A DNA stretch of 64,000 nucleotides, taken from Megalonaias nervosa. Its lineage: Eukaryota; Mollusca; Bivalvia; Unionida; Unionidae. The translations under genes and the position numbers were made by a program. The notes under the pieces are model-generated. The model did not search any database and had not been told where the DNA came from. It saw only the letters and a list, made by a program, of their open reading frames with translations. Location of the stretch: assembly GCA_016617855.1 (NCBI GenBank), contig JAECUM010001887.1, positions 62,001-126,000 on the forward strand, written 5' to 3'. Shown one piece after another: positions 55,101-63,220 of this stretch (its first letter is position 1; each line of letters begins with the position of its first letter).

Positions 55101-58100
55101 TTCACTGAAAATGGACTTTTAAAGGAATTGGAAAAGGAGAACGAGCAGGTTAATTGTTTACACTGAGAACTTTGCTTTGTTTAAAACATGAAAAAGATAA
55201 CAATGTTAGGGACCCACCTAGTGCCATTTAGGTAAGAAATGAATGAATGAAATGACTAAGTGTTGTACATTTTTACTATCCTATATGCTTTCTGTTTTCA
55301 AAATCACTAGCAGAAGTAAAACTGCCTGAGACAAGGGGAAGTGAATAATTATTGCAAAAACAATTGTTTGAAATCACTATAGTAGGAAAGCTAGAAAAAG
55401 TAAAAGTGGAAATCTGTCCGTTTGGATTATTAATGAACATCTTATAAACAGCTAGACTAATTCTCACTGAAACTGGTCATTTTGTACGACTTCTTTTTTG
55501 ATAGCCTGTACATCTTTCCATCCAACAGGTGCAAATATAAATATCCATACAAATACATAATCTGATATTAAACCATAAAATCAGAAACCATAAAGACGGT
55601 CAATAATCTGAAATACAGATTTAAGAAATTTATAGATTAAGCAAAGAGCTAATTTGATTCCGAATATAAATGAAATTTATATACTTTTTACTATTTCTTT
55701 TTAACACTAAAATTCTTTTTTACATATTTACTTGTTCCTTTAGGCTCATTATTAACCAATTACACTACAAAAACTTTTAACCCAAACTCCAACAAAGGTA
55801 GAACATACCATATTGGAAAATTCAATCATCTTGAGTAGATTTGGTGATGTTTTGTATTTTTCTGCCTTCATCCAAACACTTCCTACTAGTTCTGAAGGTT
55901 GGACTGCTCTGTACAAATCAAACTCCAGCAGTGTGATTTGTCTTGCTATTTCAATAGGATGAAGCTGAAAAAAAAGCACAGGACAAAAACTTAGGTGATA
56001 ACAATCATCATTCCTGTATTCATAGTTTATCCAGACATAAAGCAATATCAAAAAGAAGCAGATGTACTAAAATAAGTTGATCAAAACCAGAGATAAATTT
56101 TCTTCTTTAAAACAAAAATCCCCTTATGGGCTGACACTCTACTGGTCAAAAAGAATTTCCAGGAATTCAAGATATGACTATTTCTTCCTTTAAACTTCTG
56201 AGTGTTGAAGCCATCTCTAATAGTCTTCAGCAATAACAAAATTTTCAAAGTAGCTGCTGTTGTAGTCACTGTCAGAGCAGCATCATTTTCATCTAGGACC
56301 AAGCAGACATCATTTCAAGTCTTCTAATGAAAACCCAATGTCAATATGACCATCCATTTTGGGGGAGTAGTGTCAAGAGTTTTAAGATGGCCATCATGGC
56401 AGTCATATTGGATGTTTGATTAGCACCAGTTTCATTTATGAGCAACTAGGTATCAGAAGAAGTCTTCTGGTAAAACCCCATGTTGATATAGAAATCTATT
56501 TGGGAGGCCATATTGAGGGTCAGTTTGCATGATTTTCATTAGACCAACATGGCACCATACATACCATTCTGGTAAAAATTCCATGTCAAAATGACCTTCC
56601 ATTTAAGATGAGTAATGATAACAAGATTTTCAAGATGGGTGCCATGGTAACCATATTGGATGTCAAGTCAGTGCCATGTTCATTTAGTACCAACGAGAAA
56701 TCATAAGAATGACCTTGAATTCTGGAAGAGTAATGACAAGATTTTCAAGATAGCTGCAAAGAAGGCTGGGATATCCAACTAGCAACACTTCTATTTAGAA
56801 CCAACTAGTCATCATAATAAGTTTTTTGGCAAAAGCCCAATATCAATATGACAAGCCAACCAGAAGAAACATTGACAAGAATTTCAAGATGGCTATTGTG
56901 GAATGTATAATGGAGCCCTGACTGGCACCAATAACAATCTTGTGCTGACAAACTGATAGATAATGGACAAAGCTCTTCTGGTTTATGACCAGTAGAGCTA
57001 AAAATAATTTTTGGTAAATTTCAAAGGTAAATTATTACCGGGACAAGTACATTTCCATATTTAATGCCAACTGGTATATTTTAATGTCTCAAACAGTAAA
57101 TATTTAATTACTTTAATATTTCATTAAAGGTGAAATGCTACAGGATTAAATGATCATGGTTGGGTATTTATCGATGTGTAAATTTTACCTAATCACTCAC
57201 AAAGTAAATAAAGTCCAAAGGACTTTATGTAAACTTTGTGTGTGTTTCCTTATAATCCTTATAATTCCAATTTACTTCCTTTATAACATCGGATCAGCAG
57301 ATATAATCAACAAAACATTCACTTTTTATGTACATTTAAATTTTCTTTCATTAGCCTCTTAACTGCAACAGAATACATAGCCCTATCTTCACTAGCCAAG
57401 ATTCATCGATTCTTTATACAGTGATATGGGGTAGAATGTCATAGTGGGTCATGCCAGTGATATATTGTTATGATCATTATTTTAATATATAAAAAATAGT
57501 TGTTGCGGCTAAACCAGAAATATTCCTTTTTCTTCCCCAAAAATTATGCTTGTGTATGGGACATGTTGTTATAGCAACGTTGTTGTTACTTTCTACGCAT
57601 TTCAATCTTCAAAACCAAAATCGTATCCATTTTTAGTGAGATCCCTTCATTGACACATGACCCTCACCTTTAATAACTGCTGCTGTAACATGTTGTCGAG
57701 CTGAAATGCAATAATTTCCAAAGATTGGCATCTAAAGCCTGCCATATGCCTTTTTTGGCAAAAGGGGTGAGTGTTGGAGTGCAGGAAGGTCTCTGCAATT
57801 ACATTGTTTTAGCTTCTAATGGTCGATTTAATCTGTGGCTTGTCATTTTTGATTGGAAATCACAGGAGTGGGTGGGTGGGAGCTTGTTGTTGTTATTAGG
57901 GTGTATGGCATTGATATAGATAAAATGTCACATCAAATGATCTGGAAACAGGGAACCAAAAGTAGTCCGCAGAATTTATTGATGTGTAAAAAATTCCAGA
58001 TCAGTATCACATGACCGTTTACATCCAATCAAAACGTAGAAAATGCAGTCAATTTATAAAAATTGGAATTATTACCAATCAGACGCTTTGTCCCTAACAA

Positions 58101-58239
58101 TATATAGCTGTATGTATTATTTTTTATCAATACTAACTGTGAGAACATCAAACTGCTCCTTCTGTCGAGCCAGATGCATTTCAATTGGTGGAGGAGGTTT
58201 CTGATAAGTGAACTCTCTCTCTGAACCAGGACACTCCGT
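39660..58239 (-). CDS. SOS: Son of sevenless (SOS), Ras guanine-nucleotide exchange factor, 3' half (8 exons)
   Basis: Eight minus-strand exons with GT-AG introns join in phase into about 537 residues plus stop. They run from the linker after the Ras exchanger motif, through the whole Cdc25 (RasGEF) catalytic domain, to the proline-rich C-tail. Hallmarks are [63 protein letters not shown] and [12 protein letters not shown]. In the helical hairpin that opens Ras, residues matching human SOS1 Glu942 and Asn944 are kept and Leu938 is Ile. The tail has four PPxxPPR-type motifs for Grb2 SH3 domains. SOS loads GTP on Ras at the membrane downstream of receptor tyrosine kinases. The histone-fold, DH and PH exons must lie beyond 64 kb. 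The tail is shorter than in vertebrate SOS1. Confidence 0.95.
40172..40668 (-). other. SOS intron, nothing recognised
   Basis: A short intron between the last two exons with normal splice sites. Confidence 0.7.
40669..40918 (-). CDS. SOS: SOS exon g
   Basis: Acceptor TTTTTTCAG|GCTCGG and donor GGCCAG G|GTAAGT, phase 1. A Ser/Thr/Pro-rich linker beginning [12 protein letters not shown], which aligns with the corresponding SOS segment after the Cdc25 domain. Confidence 0.9.
41930..42145 (-). mobile_element. tRNA-derived SINE body, copy 2 (minus)
   Basis: The reverse complement reads GATCACTGACATCTCATATC, GAGTGGCCAATGTGGTATGTGAGAAAGCTTGCC, TTCTTCCTCCACCA and GTGGTGAAAAATGGCATTAA. These match copy 1 in order. 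The tRNA-like head is largely eroded. Confidence 0.75.
42165..43125 (+). repeat. Tandem repeat family with GATCAGCATCATTTG core
   Basis: About six units of roughly 140 bp. Each has AGCATCATTTG..AAACTTTAAAGGCC, CAGGATGTTTTC, TTTGGTCAAATTCTGCTGAGTGG and AGTTTTTCTATTTTTAGCAATGG-like segments. It ends in CATAAGCTCGCTTGACCTCATGGTCAGGTGAGCTAA, a tail style I associate with mollusc repeats. Confidence 0.7.
43186..43305 (-). CDS. SOS: SOS exon f (40 codons)
   Basis: Acceptor ATTTCAG|GATTAT and donor AAGTTT|GTAAGT. Ends the Cdc25 domain with [17 protein letters not shown]. Confidence 0.95.
44190..44372 (-). mobile_element. tRNA-derived SINE, copy 3 (minus, degenerate)
   Basis: On the minus strand: CAAGCCTTTACAGATTACTC, a box-B-like GGGTTTGAGTC, GGGTATGTGAAAAAGCTTGCC and TTCTCCACCAAATATACTGG. 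The order is that of copy 1. Confidence 0.7.
44735..45795 (+). repeat. Composite VNTR repeat, copy 4
   Basis: Head TGCTCTATTGGCTGAAAAGA, then about six AAGATGGC..GGCCAT units with CACCATTTTCATTT, then the tail (CCTTGGGAAACATGTGTGTAAAG, CTGGTCTATAACCAATAAGGCTAA). Confidence 0.8.
46185..46357 (-). CDS. SOS: SOS exon e
   Basis: Acceptor TTCCACAG|GGATGT completes the split Gly codon; donor ATAAGG|GTAAAC. Encodes the helical hairpin ([12 protein letters not shown]) and [20 protein letters not shown]. Confidence 0.95.
46645..47097 (+). pseudogene. LINE 3' end: RT C-terminal zinc finger and tail
   Basis: In one frame: [20 protein letters not shown], then [15 protein letters not shown], then [10 protein letters not shown]. 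The CxxC...H...C pattern followed by CPxYxxIR is the C-terminal finger found after the RT of CR1/L2-like LINEs. The 3' part has GGGCCGGTGGCCTC, AATAAATATTATTATTAT and stops 60 bases from SOS exon d. It is antisense to SOS. Confidence 0.7.
47159..47276 (-). CDS. SOS: SOS exon d
   Basis: Acceptor CTACAG|GAGGTC and donor CCTAG|GTATGT. The 118 bases end after the first base of a Gly codon. Contains [17 protein letters not shown]. Confidence 0.95.
47671..47905 (+). mobile_element. tRNA-derived SINE, copy 4
   Basis: Box A GTGGCCAAGTGG near 47681-47692 and box B GGGTTCAAGCC near 47743. The body (GTATGTGGGAAAACTTGC, TTTTCCTCTACCA, CATGTGCTGAAAAATGGC) matches copy 1. Confidence 0.8.
47906..48559. other. 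SOS intron, small local duplication
   Basis: A roughly 85-bp direct duplication occurs near 48365-48530 (AACCAGTGTGTAATCAATAATTACATAG.. / GATGTAACCAACAATTACATAG.., each followed by GTAGTCTCCAGTAGCCATTGC). Otherwise unrecognised. Confidence 0.6.
48560..51400 (-). pseudogene. DIRS-like retrotransposon, decayed (RT, RNase H, tyrosine recombinase end)
   Basis: Reading the minus strand from 51340 down, fragments appear in DIRS order. [21 protein letters not shown] (near 51040-50985), then [13 protein letters not shown] and [13 protein letters not shown] later RT/connector piece is [18 protein letters not shown] (near 50480). RNase H-like: [19 protein letters not shown] and VMSDSFVVV (near 50160-50040). 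A linker follows: [20 protein letters not shown] (near 49840). Last is a recombinase-like C-terminus [18 protein letters not shown] (near 48690-48640). Stops and slips are frequent and no terminal repeats are evident. DIRS elements integrate with a tyrosine recombinase rather than a DDE integrase. It sits in the SOS intron in the sense orientation. Confidence 0.75.
51401..51894. other. SOS intron, nothing firmly recognised
   Basis: Could include the 5' (gag) part of the DIRS-like relic, but I see no supporting motif. Confidence 0.4.
51895..52150 (+). repeat. Composite VNTR repeat, copy 5 (3' part)
   Basis: One partial unit (AGCAATAACAAAATTTTCCAAG, ACCATTTTAATTTAGGACCAAC) and the family tail (GAATATGTGTGTAAATTTTCC, CTCAGGTCCATGACCAGTATTGCTAAA). 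Confidence 0.7.
52151..54489. other. SOS intron, nothing recognised
   Basis: AT-rich. A short palindromic stretch around CACAAGTG words lies at 53455-53530. No coding signal. Confidence 0.5.
54490..54672 (-). CDS. SOS: SOS exon c (61 codons)
   Basis: Acceptor TTTTTCAG|TTCACA and donor TTCAGT|GTAAGT; phase 0. Contains NLEERVAIV and [18 protein letters not shown]. Confidence 0.95.
54673..55808. other. SOS intron, nothing recognised
   Basis: AT-rich intron with correct borders; no repeat or gene recognised. Confidence 0.6.
55809..55964 (-). CDS. SOS: SOS exon b (52 codons)
   Basis: Acceptor TTTTTTCAG|CTTCATCC and donor AATATG|GTATGT; phase 0. It starts the Cdc25 domain with LHPIEIARQ. Confidence 0.95.
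56125..57003 (+). repeat. Composite VNTR repeat, copy 6
   Basis: Head CTGACACTCTACTGGTCAAAA, about five diverged AAGATGG..CATATTGGATGTC units, and the tail (AATCTTGTGCTGACAAACTG, CTGGTTTATGACCAGTAGAGCTA). Confidence 0.8.
57004..58137. other. SOS intron, nothing recognised
   Basis: No supported gene; the small frame at 57725-57919 has no family resemblance. Confidence 0.5.
58138..58239 (-). CDS. SOS: SOS exon a (34 codons)
   Basis: Acceptor TTTTCAG before ACG and donor ACA|GTTAGT; phase 0 at both ends. It encodes the linker ending KEQFDVLT, directly before the Cdc25 domain. Confidence 0.85.
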
Positions 58240-58485
58240 CTGAAAACAAAAATAAAATTTAATGCCTGTGTTGACTTTAATAGTTCACTATGTAGGCACT
58301 AATAGGGTATTGTTGATTCTGGAGATTGGGTTTCAATTCCCTTGACATTTGACCAAGTTATGCAGTCTTTAACTAAAACTTAATGTGACAAGAACCATTA
58401 TTGTCTTATTAGACTTAAATTGACCATGATCTCTGACTACTGAGATCCCTACTATATTGCCATATATGGTAACTACTGGACATGA
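58240..58485 (-). other. SOS intron between exon a and the Polinton
   Basis: Ordinary AT-rich intron sequence with a correct acceptor (TTTTCAG) at exon a. The join to Polinton sequence falls between about 58440 and 58519; no target duplication is visible. Confidence 0.5.
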
Positions 58486-58764
58486 AAAGACAAATTCACA
58501 CCATGCAATTGTATTTACCCTAGCGCTCCTGGCGCAACTGGAAGTGGTTTAGGAAGTGGTTTTATTAATTGTCCAAACAGCGTTCTCTCCGATGTTGAAA
58601 GACTAGAAATCCTCACTGGAGAAAAACGAGCTGGTAATAATTCCCCAGAAATAATTAATGAAGCAGCTAACATATGCAAACCATTATTTACAGGTGGTAT
58701 CATGGATATTAATGTGTATCGGTCTCTCATTAATGAAATCGCCGATGACTACCATAGTGATTAA
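58486..58764 (+). pseudogene. 5'-truncated Polinton protein of unknown function
   Basis: An open frame from 58486 (just after TGA at 58483) to TAA at 58762. The recognisable part starts around PSAPGATGSGLGSGF (58519) and ends IADDYHSD. It has no ATG near the 5' end, so it is the C-terminal piece of a gene cut by the left border. I do not recognise the family; the Gly/Ala/Pro start looks like a linker. Confidence 0.5.
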
Positions 58765-58793
58765 ATATAATTAGATATAGTTACCATAATAAA

Positions 58794-59051
58794 ATGATCG
58801 TATATAATACTCAATGTGGACCGACCATGGTCAGGGTAATAAATTCACGATTACCAGTATATAAAACGACCTACGTAGATGGACTAGGTGATGTTGTTCA
58901 GGGTCTATTTAGAAGGATAGCCCCAAAAGCAATACCGATTGCAAAGCAACTAGGAATGAAAGCTATCGATGTTGTTCGTGAAAAAGGTATTGGTGCTATT
59001 GGTGATGTTGCTAGTAAAGCATTCTCAGCAATCAAAGATAGACTAGCATGA
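58794..59051 (+). CDS. Small basic Polinton virion-type protein (85 aa)
   Basis: ATG 30 bases after the previous stop, preceded by AAATATAAT. It has a basic, amphipathic, Gly/Ala/Ile-rich centre (FRRIAPKAIPIAKQLGMKA, then GIGAIGDVASKAFSAIK), similar in character to membrane-active minor capsid proteins of adeno-like viruses. That role is inferred from composition and neighbours. The stop is TGA and the frame stays open after it into the next entry. Confidence 0.5.
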   Translation: MIVYNTQCGPTMVRVINSRLPVYKTTYVDGLGDVVQGLFRRIAPKAIPIAKQLGMKAIDVVREKGIGAIGDVASKAFSAIKDRLA

Positions 59052-59261
59052 TTAATACAACGAAAACCTCAGCCACTGGTGAAACTGGCCAGCACTGAAG
59101 TGATGCCTGCAAATATTAGTAAAATAATAAATCAAGCTGCTAATCAAAAACTAGCAGAGTTGGCTAGTGTACCAATGTCAGAAAAAGAAAAAAATATAAC
59201 CGCTAGTCTGATAGCAGAAAGTGGTCTCACATCCCGAAGTGGTCTTCGTGTTAGACGATAG
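59052..59261 (+). CDS. Small Polinton ORF, possibly continuous with the previous one
   Basis: This frame is the exact continuation of 58794-59048 beyond TGA 59049-59051 and ends at TAG 59259. The first internal ATG is at 59103 (MPANISKIINQAANQKLAEL); a GTG at 59079 is less likely in a eukaryotic element. The C-terminus is basic (SGLTSRSGLRVRR). It may be a separate small gene with an internal start, or the second half of one protein interrupted by TGA. Confidence 0.4.
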   Translation, partial: LIQRKPQPLVKLASTEVMPANISKIINQAANQKLAELASVPMSEKEKNITASLIAESGLTSRSGLRVRR

Positions 59262-59275
59262 CAAATATAATAAAG

Positions 59276-60662
59276 ATGTTCAAACGTATATTTGATCCCG
59301 CATTTGACATGGACACACCAGTACTCAAAGATGAGTCTGTGCGTGATTATCAATATTATTCTTATGATGCATGAATTCCAGATCAGCATGGATGAATTGA
59401 ACTTCAAGTTCAAGATACAAGTAGGTACTTCTTACCTGCTGAAGCATTTATTGAAGTAGAAGGTGAAATTTTAAATATCACTAATCCTGCAGTACCAGTA
59501 GCATATGGAGACGATGTTAGTGTTGGTTTTGTTAATAATGGTATTATGGCGTTATTTGATAGCGCTACATATATGACTGACGGAAAAAATATTGAATCAA
59601 TTCAGAAAGACGTTGACGTTGCTACAACAATACTTGGTCTTGCAAGATACAGCGATGATTATTCAAGATCAACTGGTCCATCAATGATGTTTGTAAAAGA
59701 TACTTCTAATTCTCCAGAGTTTCAACAATATGAAATAGGACAACCAAGAAATTTTGCCAGAAACGCCAACACTGATGTACAAAGTATGATTATTAATGTA
59801 AATCCAGATTTTAACTTAGGATTTAGATCACGTCGAGCAATGTTACGAGGTAATAGAAGAGCATTTTCATGTGCGATTCCACTGTCACATATCTTTGGAT
59901 TCTGTAGAAATGTCAGAAAAGTAATTTTCGGAGCTAAGCACACAGTTGTACTTGTACGAAAAGCAACCGACAATGATGCAATATGGCGACCCGCTGGTGA
60001 TGCTGGTAAAGTAATTCTTACAAAACTTTCATTATGGATGCCAGTAATGACTCCATCAATATCTGAAGAACAAAGATTAATTTCTTTTATGGATCAAGGT
60101 GGTAAATCGATGTTATCAAGGTAAACAATGACCAAAGAGTCTATCCAGAGTAACATTAATGGTTTATTTACATGGCAAATAGCTTCTCAGCAAGGTGTTT
60201 CTACACCACGACATATATTTATTGCATTTCAAGATGCTGCACGGGTAAATGATCAAACACGTAGTATTATGATATTTGATAATCTTGGTGTTTCTGAGGT
60301 TTCGTTGAGGATAAATGGACATCAAGAACCATCCAAGGATATATTACTGAATTTCGATCAAAATCATGTAGCACGTGCATATTATTGTCTTATGTCGTTT
60401 ATGGGGTGTGATCAGAATGTTGATACTGGTTTACAAATATCGCAGTTAGATTTTACAACCTTATATCCAATTTATTACTTTTCGCTGGAGCATTTAGATT
60501 TGTTAGACAATCTGTTGTTGACATACATTTTTGAGCTCGTGTGACAATAGGAGCTACTGCCAATTACAGAGCAATAGCTGTTATACTCAGCGATAAATCA
60601 ATGTTACTTGAAGGTGTTGGTGGTCGCATGAGAGTCATTGATGCTCCAGTAGAAAACATGTA
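59276..60662 (+). pseudogene. Polinton major capsid protein, interrupted
   Basis: ATG at 59276, 15 bases after the previous stop, behind AAATATAATAAAG. The translation, including KLSLWMPVMTPSISEE and TLYPIYYF, fits the widespread Polinton capsid family often labelled F54H12.2-like in animal genomes; it forms the capsomers of the icosahedral shell. Breaks: TGA at codons 33 (59372) and 40 (59393), TAA at 60122, a one-base slip between about 60470 and 60490, and TGA at 60532. After the slip the frame runs to TAA 60660 with SVVDIHF, TANYRAIAVILSDKS and GGRMRVI, the usual capsid C-terminus. Between breaks the sequence is well kept. Confidence 0.75.
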
Positions 60663-60685
60663 ATTAGATCGCTCATAATATTATA

Positions 60686-61153
60686 ATGTCATATAATCAC
60701 GTTAGTGTTAGTCTGACTCCTGGTCAGAGTAAAAAGCTACAATCAGCATCAAAAAATAACTGTGGATTAAAAATATCGCTAAAAAGAGAACAGATGAGTG
60801 GTGCAAATAAATTATCGTTGACCGAGCGTCAGTTCAGAAACTTCAATGAAGCCAAAAAATCAAATAAAGGTATAAAACTTAATCTTTCTGCGGGTGCCAT
60901 TAAAGATATTGTTAAATCTGGCGGAATTTTTCCACTTCTTGCAGCTATACCAGCATTAATAGCCGCTGCAGCCCCAGCTGTTGCAAAAGCAGCTGCATTA
61001 GGCGCTGTTGGAACCGCTGCTGGAATGGCATTAAAGAAAGCGACGGGTCAGGGAATAAAATCTTACAAAAAAAAGGGGAAGGGTCTAAGATTGCCAGGAA
61101 CCCCATATTCATGGTACGGAAAGGGTCTAAGATTGCCAGGGACAGTTCATTGA
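60686..61153 (+). CDS. Polinton PX-like minor capsid protein (155 aa)
   Basis: Intact. The ATG is preceded by ATAATATTATA. The N-terminal half carries the family pattern: SVSLTPGQSKKLQSA, KLSLTERQFRNFNEAKK and LNLSAGAIKDIVKSGG. A hydrophobic Ala-rich segment follows (LLAAIPALIAAAAPAVAKAA), then a Gly/Lys-rich basic tail with KGKGLRLPGT present twice. The layout matches the PX / pVI-pX-like minor capsid proteins of Polintons, thought to bind DNA and membranes inside the particle. The tail repeats could be protease sites; that is inference. Confidence 0.75.
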   Translation: MSYNHVSVSLTPGQSKKLQSASKNNCGLKISLKREQMSGANKLSLTERQFRNFNEAKKSNKGIKLNLSAGAIKDIVKSGGIFPLLAAIPALIAAAAPAVAKAAALGAVGTAAGMALKKATGQGIKSYKKKGKGLRLPGTPYSWYGKGLRLPGTVH

Positions 61154-61161
61154 TTCTGCCT

Positions 61162-61587
61162 ATGTCTAATTTTGATTTACTTGATGCTGCTAAAAAATTA
61201 AAAATAAAAAACTTCAGAGGTGTTTTTATGCGTGTTCAATTACCAAAAAAACCAAATAATATTGAAACTGGTATTATTAATCTTGATAAAAGCTCTGGTC
61301 GTGGCACTCACTGAGTTGGATATGCAATTGATCCACGTGGAATTATTTATTTTGATTCATTTAGACTAGCACCACCAAATGAATTTTTAGAATATGTTAG
61401 CGGCGATAAAATCGCTGTGCAAAGTACTCCAATCTGGTATTCAACATTACCAACACAAACATTAACTGATCCGCCAATATGTGGTCGTGAAGTACTCGCT
61501 GTACTTGATGCTGTATCAAAATCAACAAAACCACCTCATAAAGTCGTGCATGAATATACTACGTTATCACATTTAAACAGACATTAG
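61162..61587 (+). pseudogene. Polinton adenain-type cysteine protease, in-frame TGA at Trp51
   Basis: 141 codons. The start LLDAAKKLKIKNFRGVF, then ETGIINLDKSSGRGTH, is typical of Polinton proteases that mature virion proteins. The catalytic His is codon 50, the acidic residue Asp65 (YFDSF) and the nucleophile Cys107 (PPICGREV). Codon 51, which encodes the near-invariant Trp after the catalytic His, is TGA (61312-61314). Everything downstream is open in the same frame to TAG at 61585. The usual CGxxCL around the nucleophile reads CGREVL here. Unless TGA is read through or is an assembly error, the product is truncated and inactive. Confidence 0.8.
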
Positions 61588-61595
61588 TAAATATA

Positions 61596-62653
61596 ATGGT
61601 GGATATTTACGGAAGATCTTCTCATGGTAAAGCTCAGCAGCAAGGTGATTTATCTAAATATGCAACTCTTGACCAGCTCAGAAATGAAATCGATGATTTA
61701 TTAAACATTACAAGTGTGGATCAAAATGAAGTCGTTTTTTTTCAGGATAAACAAGGACGATTAAAGACAAGCAAGATGTACTCATACGAATTCCTAATGC
61801 GGTTGTTAATAATATCGTTACTTTTACTGATCAAGGTAAAATACAAGATTCTGGTAAGTCAGTCAACGATTATGTCAAAAAAGTTGGTGATTCATTCACG
61901 GGTAACATTATCATGAATCGAAATAAAATTATAGACCTTGGAAACCCGGCCACAGATACAGACGCCGCAACAAAAAATTATGGCGATGATCAAGAATCTA
62001 AGTACGTATTAGTCAACAGCGGTATAATGCGTGCATTTCTCAACATGAATAATAATGGTATTAATGATCTTAGAACACCAGAATCTGATTTTGATGCTGC
62101 AACAAAAAAATACGTCGATGATAAGGAAATTCCTATGACAACTTCACTAAAAACGATCAACGACGAAATGACTATACTCAATGCTACTTTTTCTAGACAT
62201 GTAGAAACGTTCTTAAATTTTCGTCAAAATATAAACAAAACCATTAAAGAATTTTTTGGGGAACAACCAACCGTTGACATAAAACTCTCCGACGTTAACA
62301 CGAAACTCAACGACATTGTCAGTGGAATACCTAATATTGTTCAAAAAACTAATCTGATTAAAATTCCACACAGACAAATTAAAAATATCATGTACACAGT
62401 AGCATCAGGATCATCATCATGGACACCACAAAATAACACTCTCAAACATACCGCAGAAGTAACTGGGTTATACAGGCTGTCCATGTACGGTTTGGAAATT
62501 ACTGCGGCTACTTCATCATCACCATATATATATCATAATCCTCTACTGGTGATGCTAAATAAGAACATCAAAGAAACATTTACATTGACGTCAACGGAAA
62601 TGCCCCCGAGATGTTACTGGTGGTGTCTGGAATTCGTAGCTGAAACTCCTTAA
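61596..62653 (+). pseudogene. Fibre-like protein with phage-tail-type repeats, one frameshift
   Basis: ATG 8 bases after the protease stop, within AAATATAATGG. The N-terminus (KYATLDQLRNEIDDLL) looks coiled-coil. One slip near 61755-61772 separates 61596-61770 from the frame that runs to TAA 62651. The middle has two copies of a motif known from phage tail fibres and some Polinton fibres: NKIIDLGNPATDTDAATKNY and GINDLRTPESDFDAATKKYV. A coiled-coil stretch follows, then a C-terminal head of about 100 residues with aromatic clusters (RCYWWCLEF). Likely a trimeric receptor-binding spike; the role is inferred from the repeat type. Confidence 0.6.
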
Positions 62654-62677
62654 TTAATTACTTAACGTCATTGTATA

Positions 62678-63202
62678 ATGGATCAAAACCAAGGACCCCA
62701 GTCCTACATCGACGTTCAACGTCACAGATACAATCAAATATGTAAGTGTCAGATTGAATTAAAAAATATAATCGACGATTATACAGTAAAAGTAAAAAAA
62801 TATCGCAGACGTATGGTTGTCATTGATATAATTGTTTACTCAGTTTCCGCTACTGTTGCTGGAGCAGGATTATTATTATCAACAATAACAATGACTGCGC
62901 CTGCAGTTGTAACAATTGTCGTTTCAACTTCAACGACTATCGCAGGCGTTCTTAGTATTATAGCTAAGAAGATATCTGCATGTACAAATACTAAATTACA
63001 CGAGTATATAATAAAATTGCATACAGCAACAACAGCCTATTCTAAATTATCGTCATATATTTCCTTGTACCTCAGTGATGGTAAAATATCTGATGAGGAG
63101 TTCGCAACGATAATGAAAACCTATGATGAAGCATTTAGAATCGCTAGCGATTTTGGTGACAAAGTCACTCACAATAACCAAGGCGACAAAATGGAGAATT
63201 AA
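62678..63202 (+). CDS. Two-TM Polinton protein of unknown function (174 aa)
   Basis: Intact, ATG in TTGTATAATGG, 24 bases after the fibre gene. A charged N-terminus is followed by two adjacent hydrophobic segments, at about residues 49-72 and 74-96 (VVIDIIVYSVSATVAGAGLL and PAVVTIVVSTSTTIAGVLSI), and a helical C-terminal half with DGKISDEEFATIM. The EF-hand-like DGKISDEEF lacks the full loop. I do not recognise the family by name. Confidence 0.55.
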   Translation: MDQNQGPQSYIDVQRHRYNQICKCQIELKNIIDDYTVKVKKYRRRMVVIDIIVYSVSATVAGAGLLLSTITMTAPAVVTIVVSTSTTIAGVLSIIAKKISACTNTKLHEYIIKLHTATTAYSKLSSYISLYLSDGKISDEEFATIMKTYDEAFRIASDFGDKVTHNNQGDKMEN

Positions 63203-63220
63203 ATAATAACAATAATAACA

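Noticed and set aside
59276..61587. ADAR editing of UGA to UGG restoring Trp
   Set aside because: Attractive in principle, but the edited A would follow a G, which ADAR disfavours, and nearby frameshifts and a TAA cannot be repaired this way.
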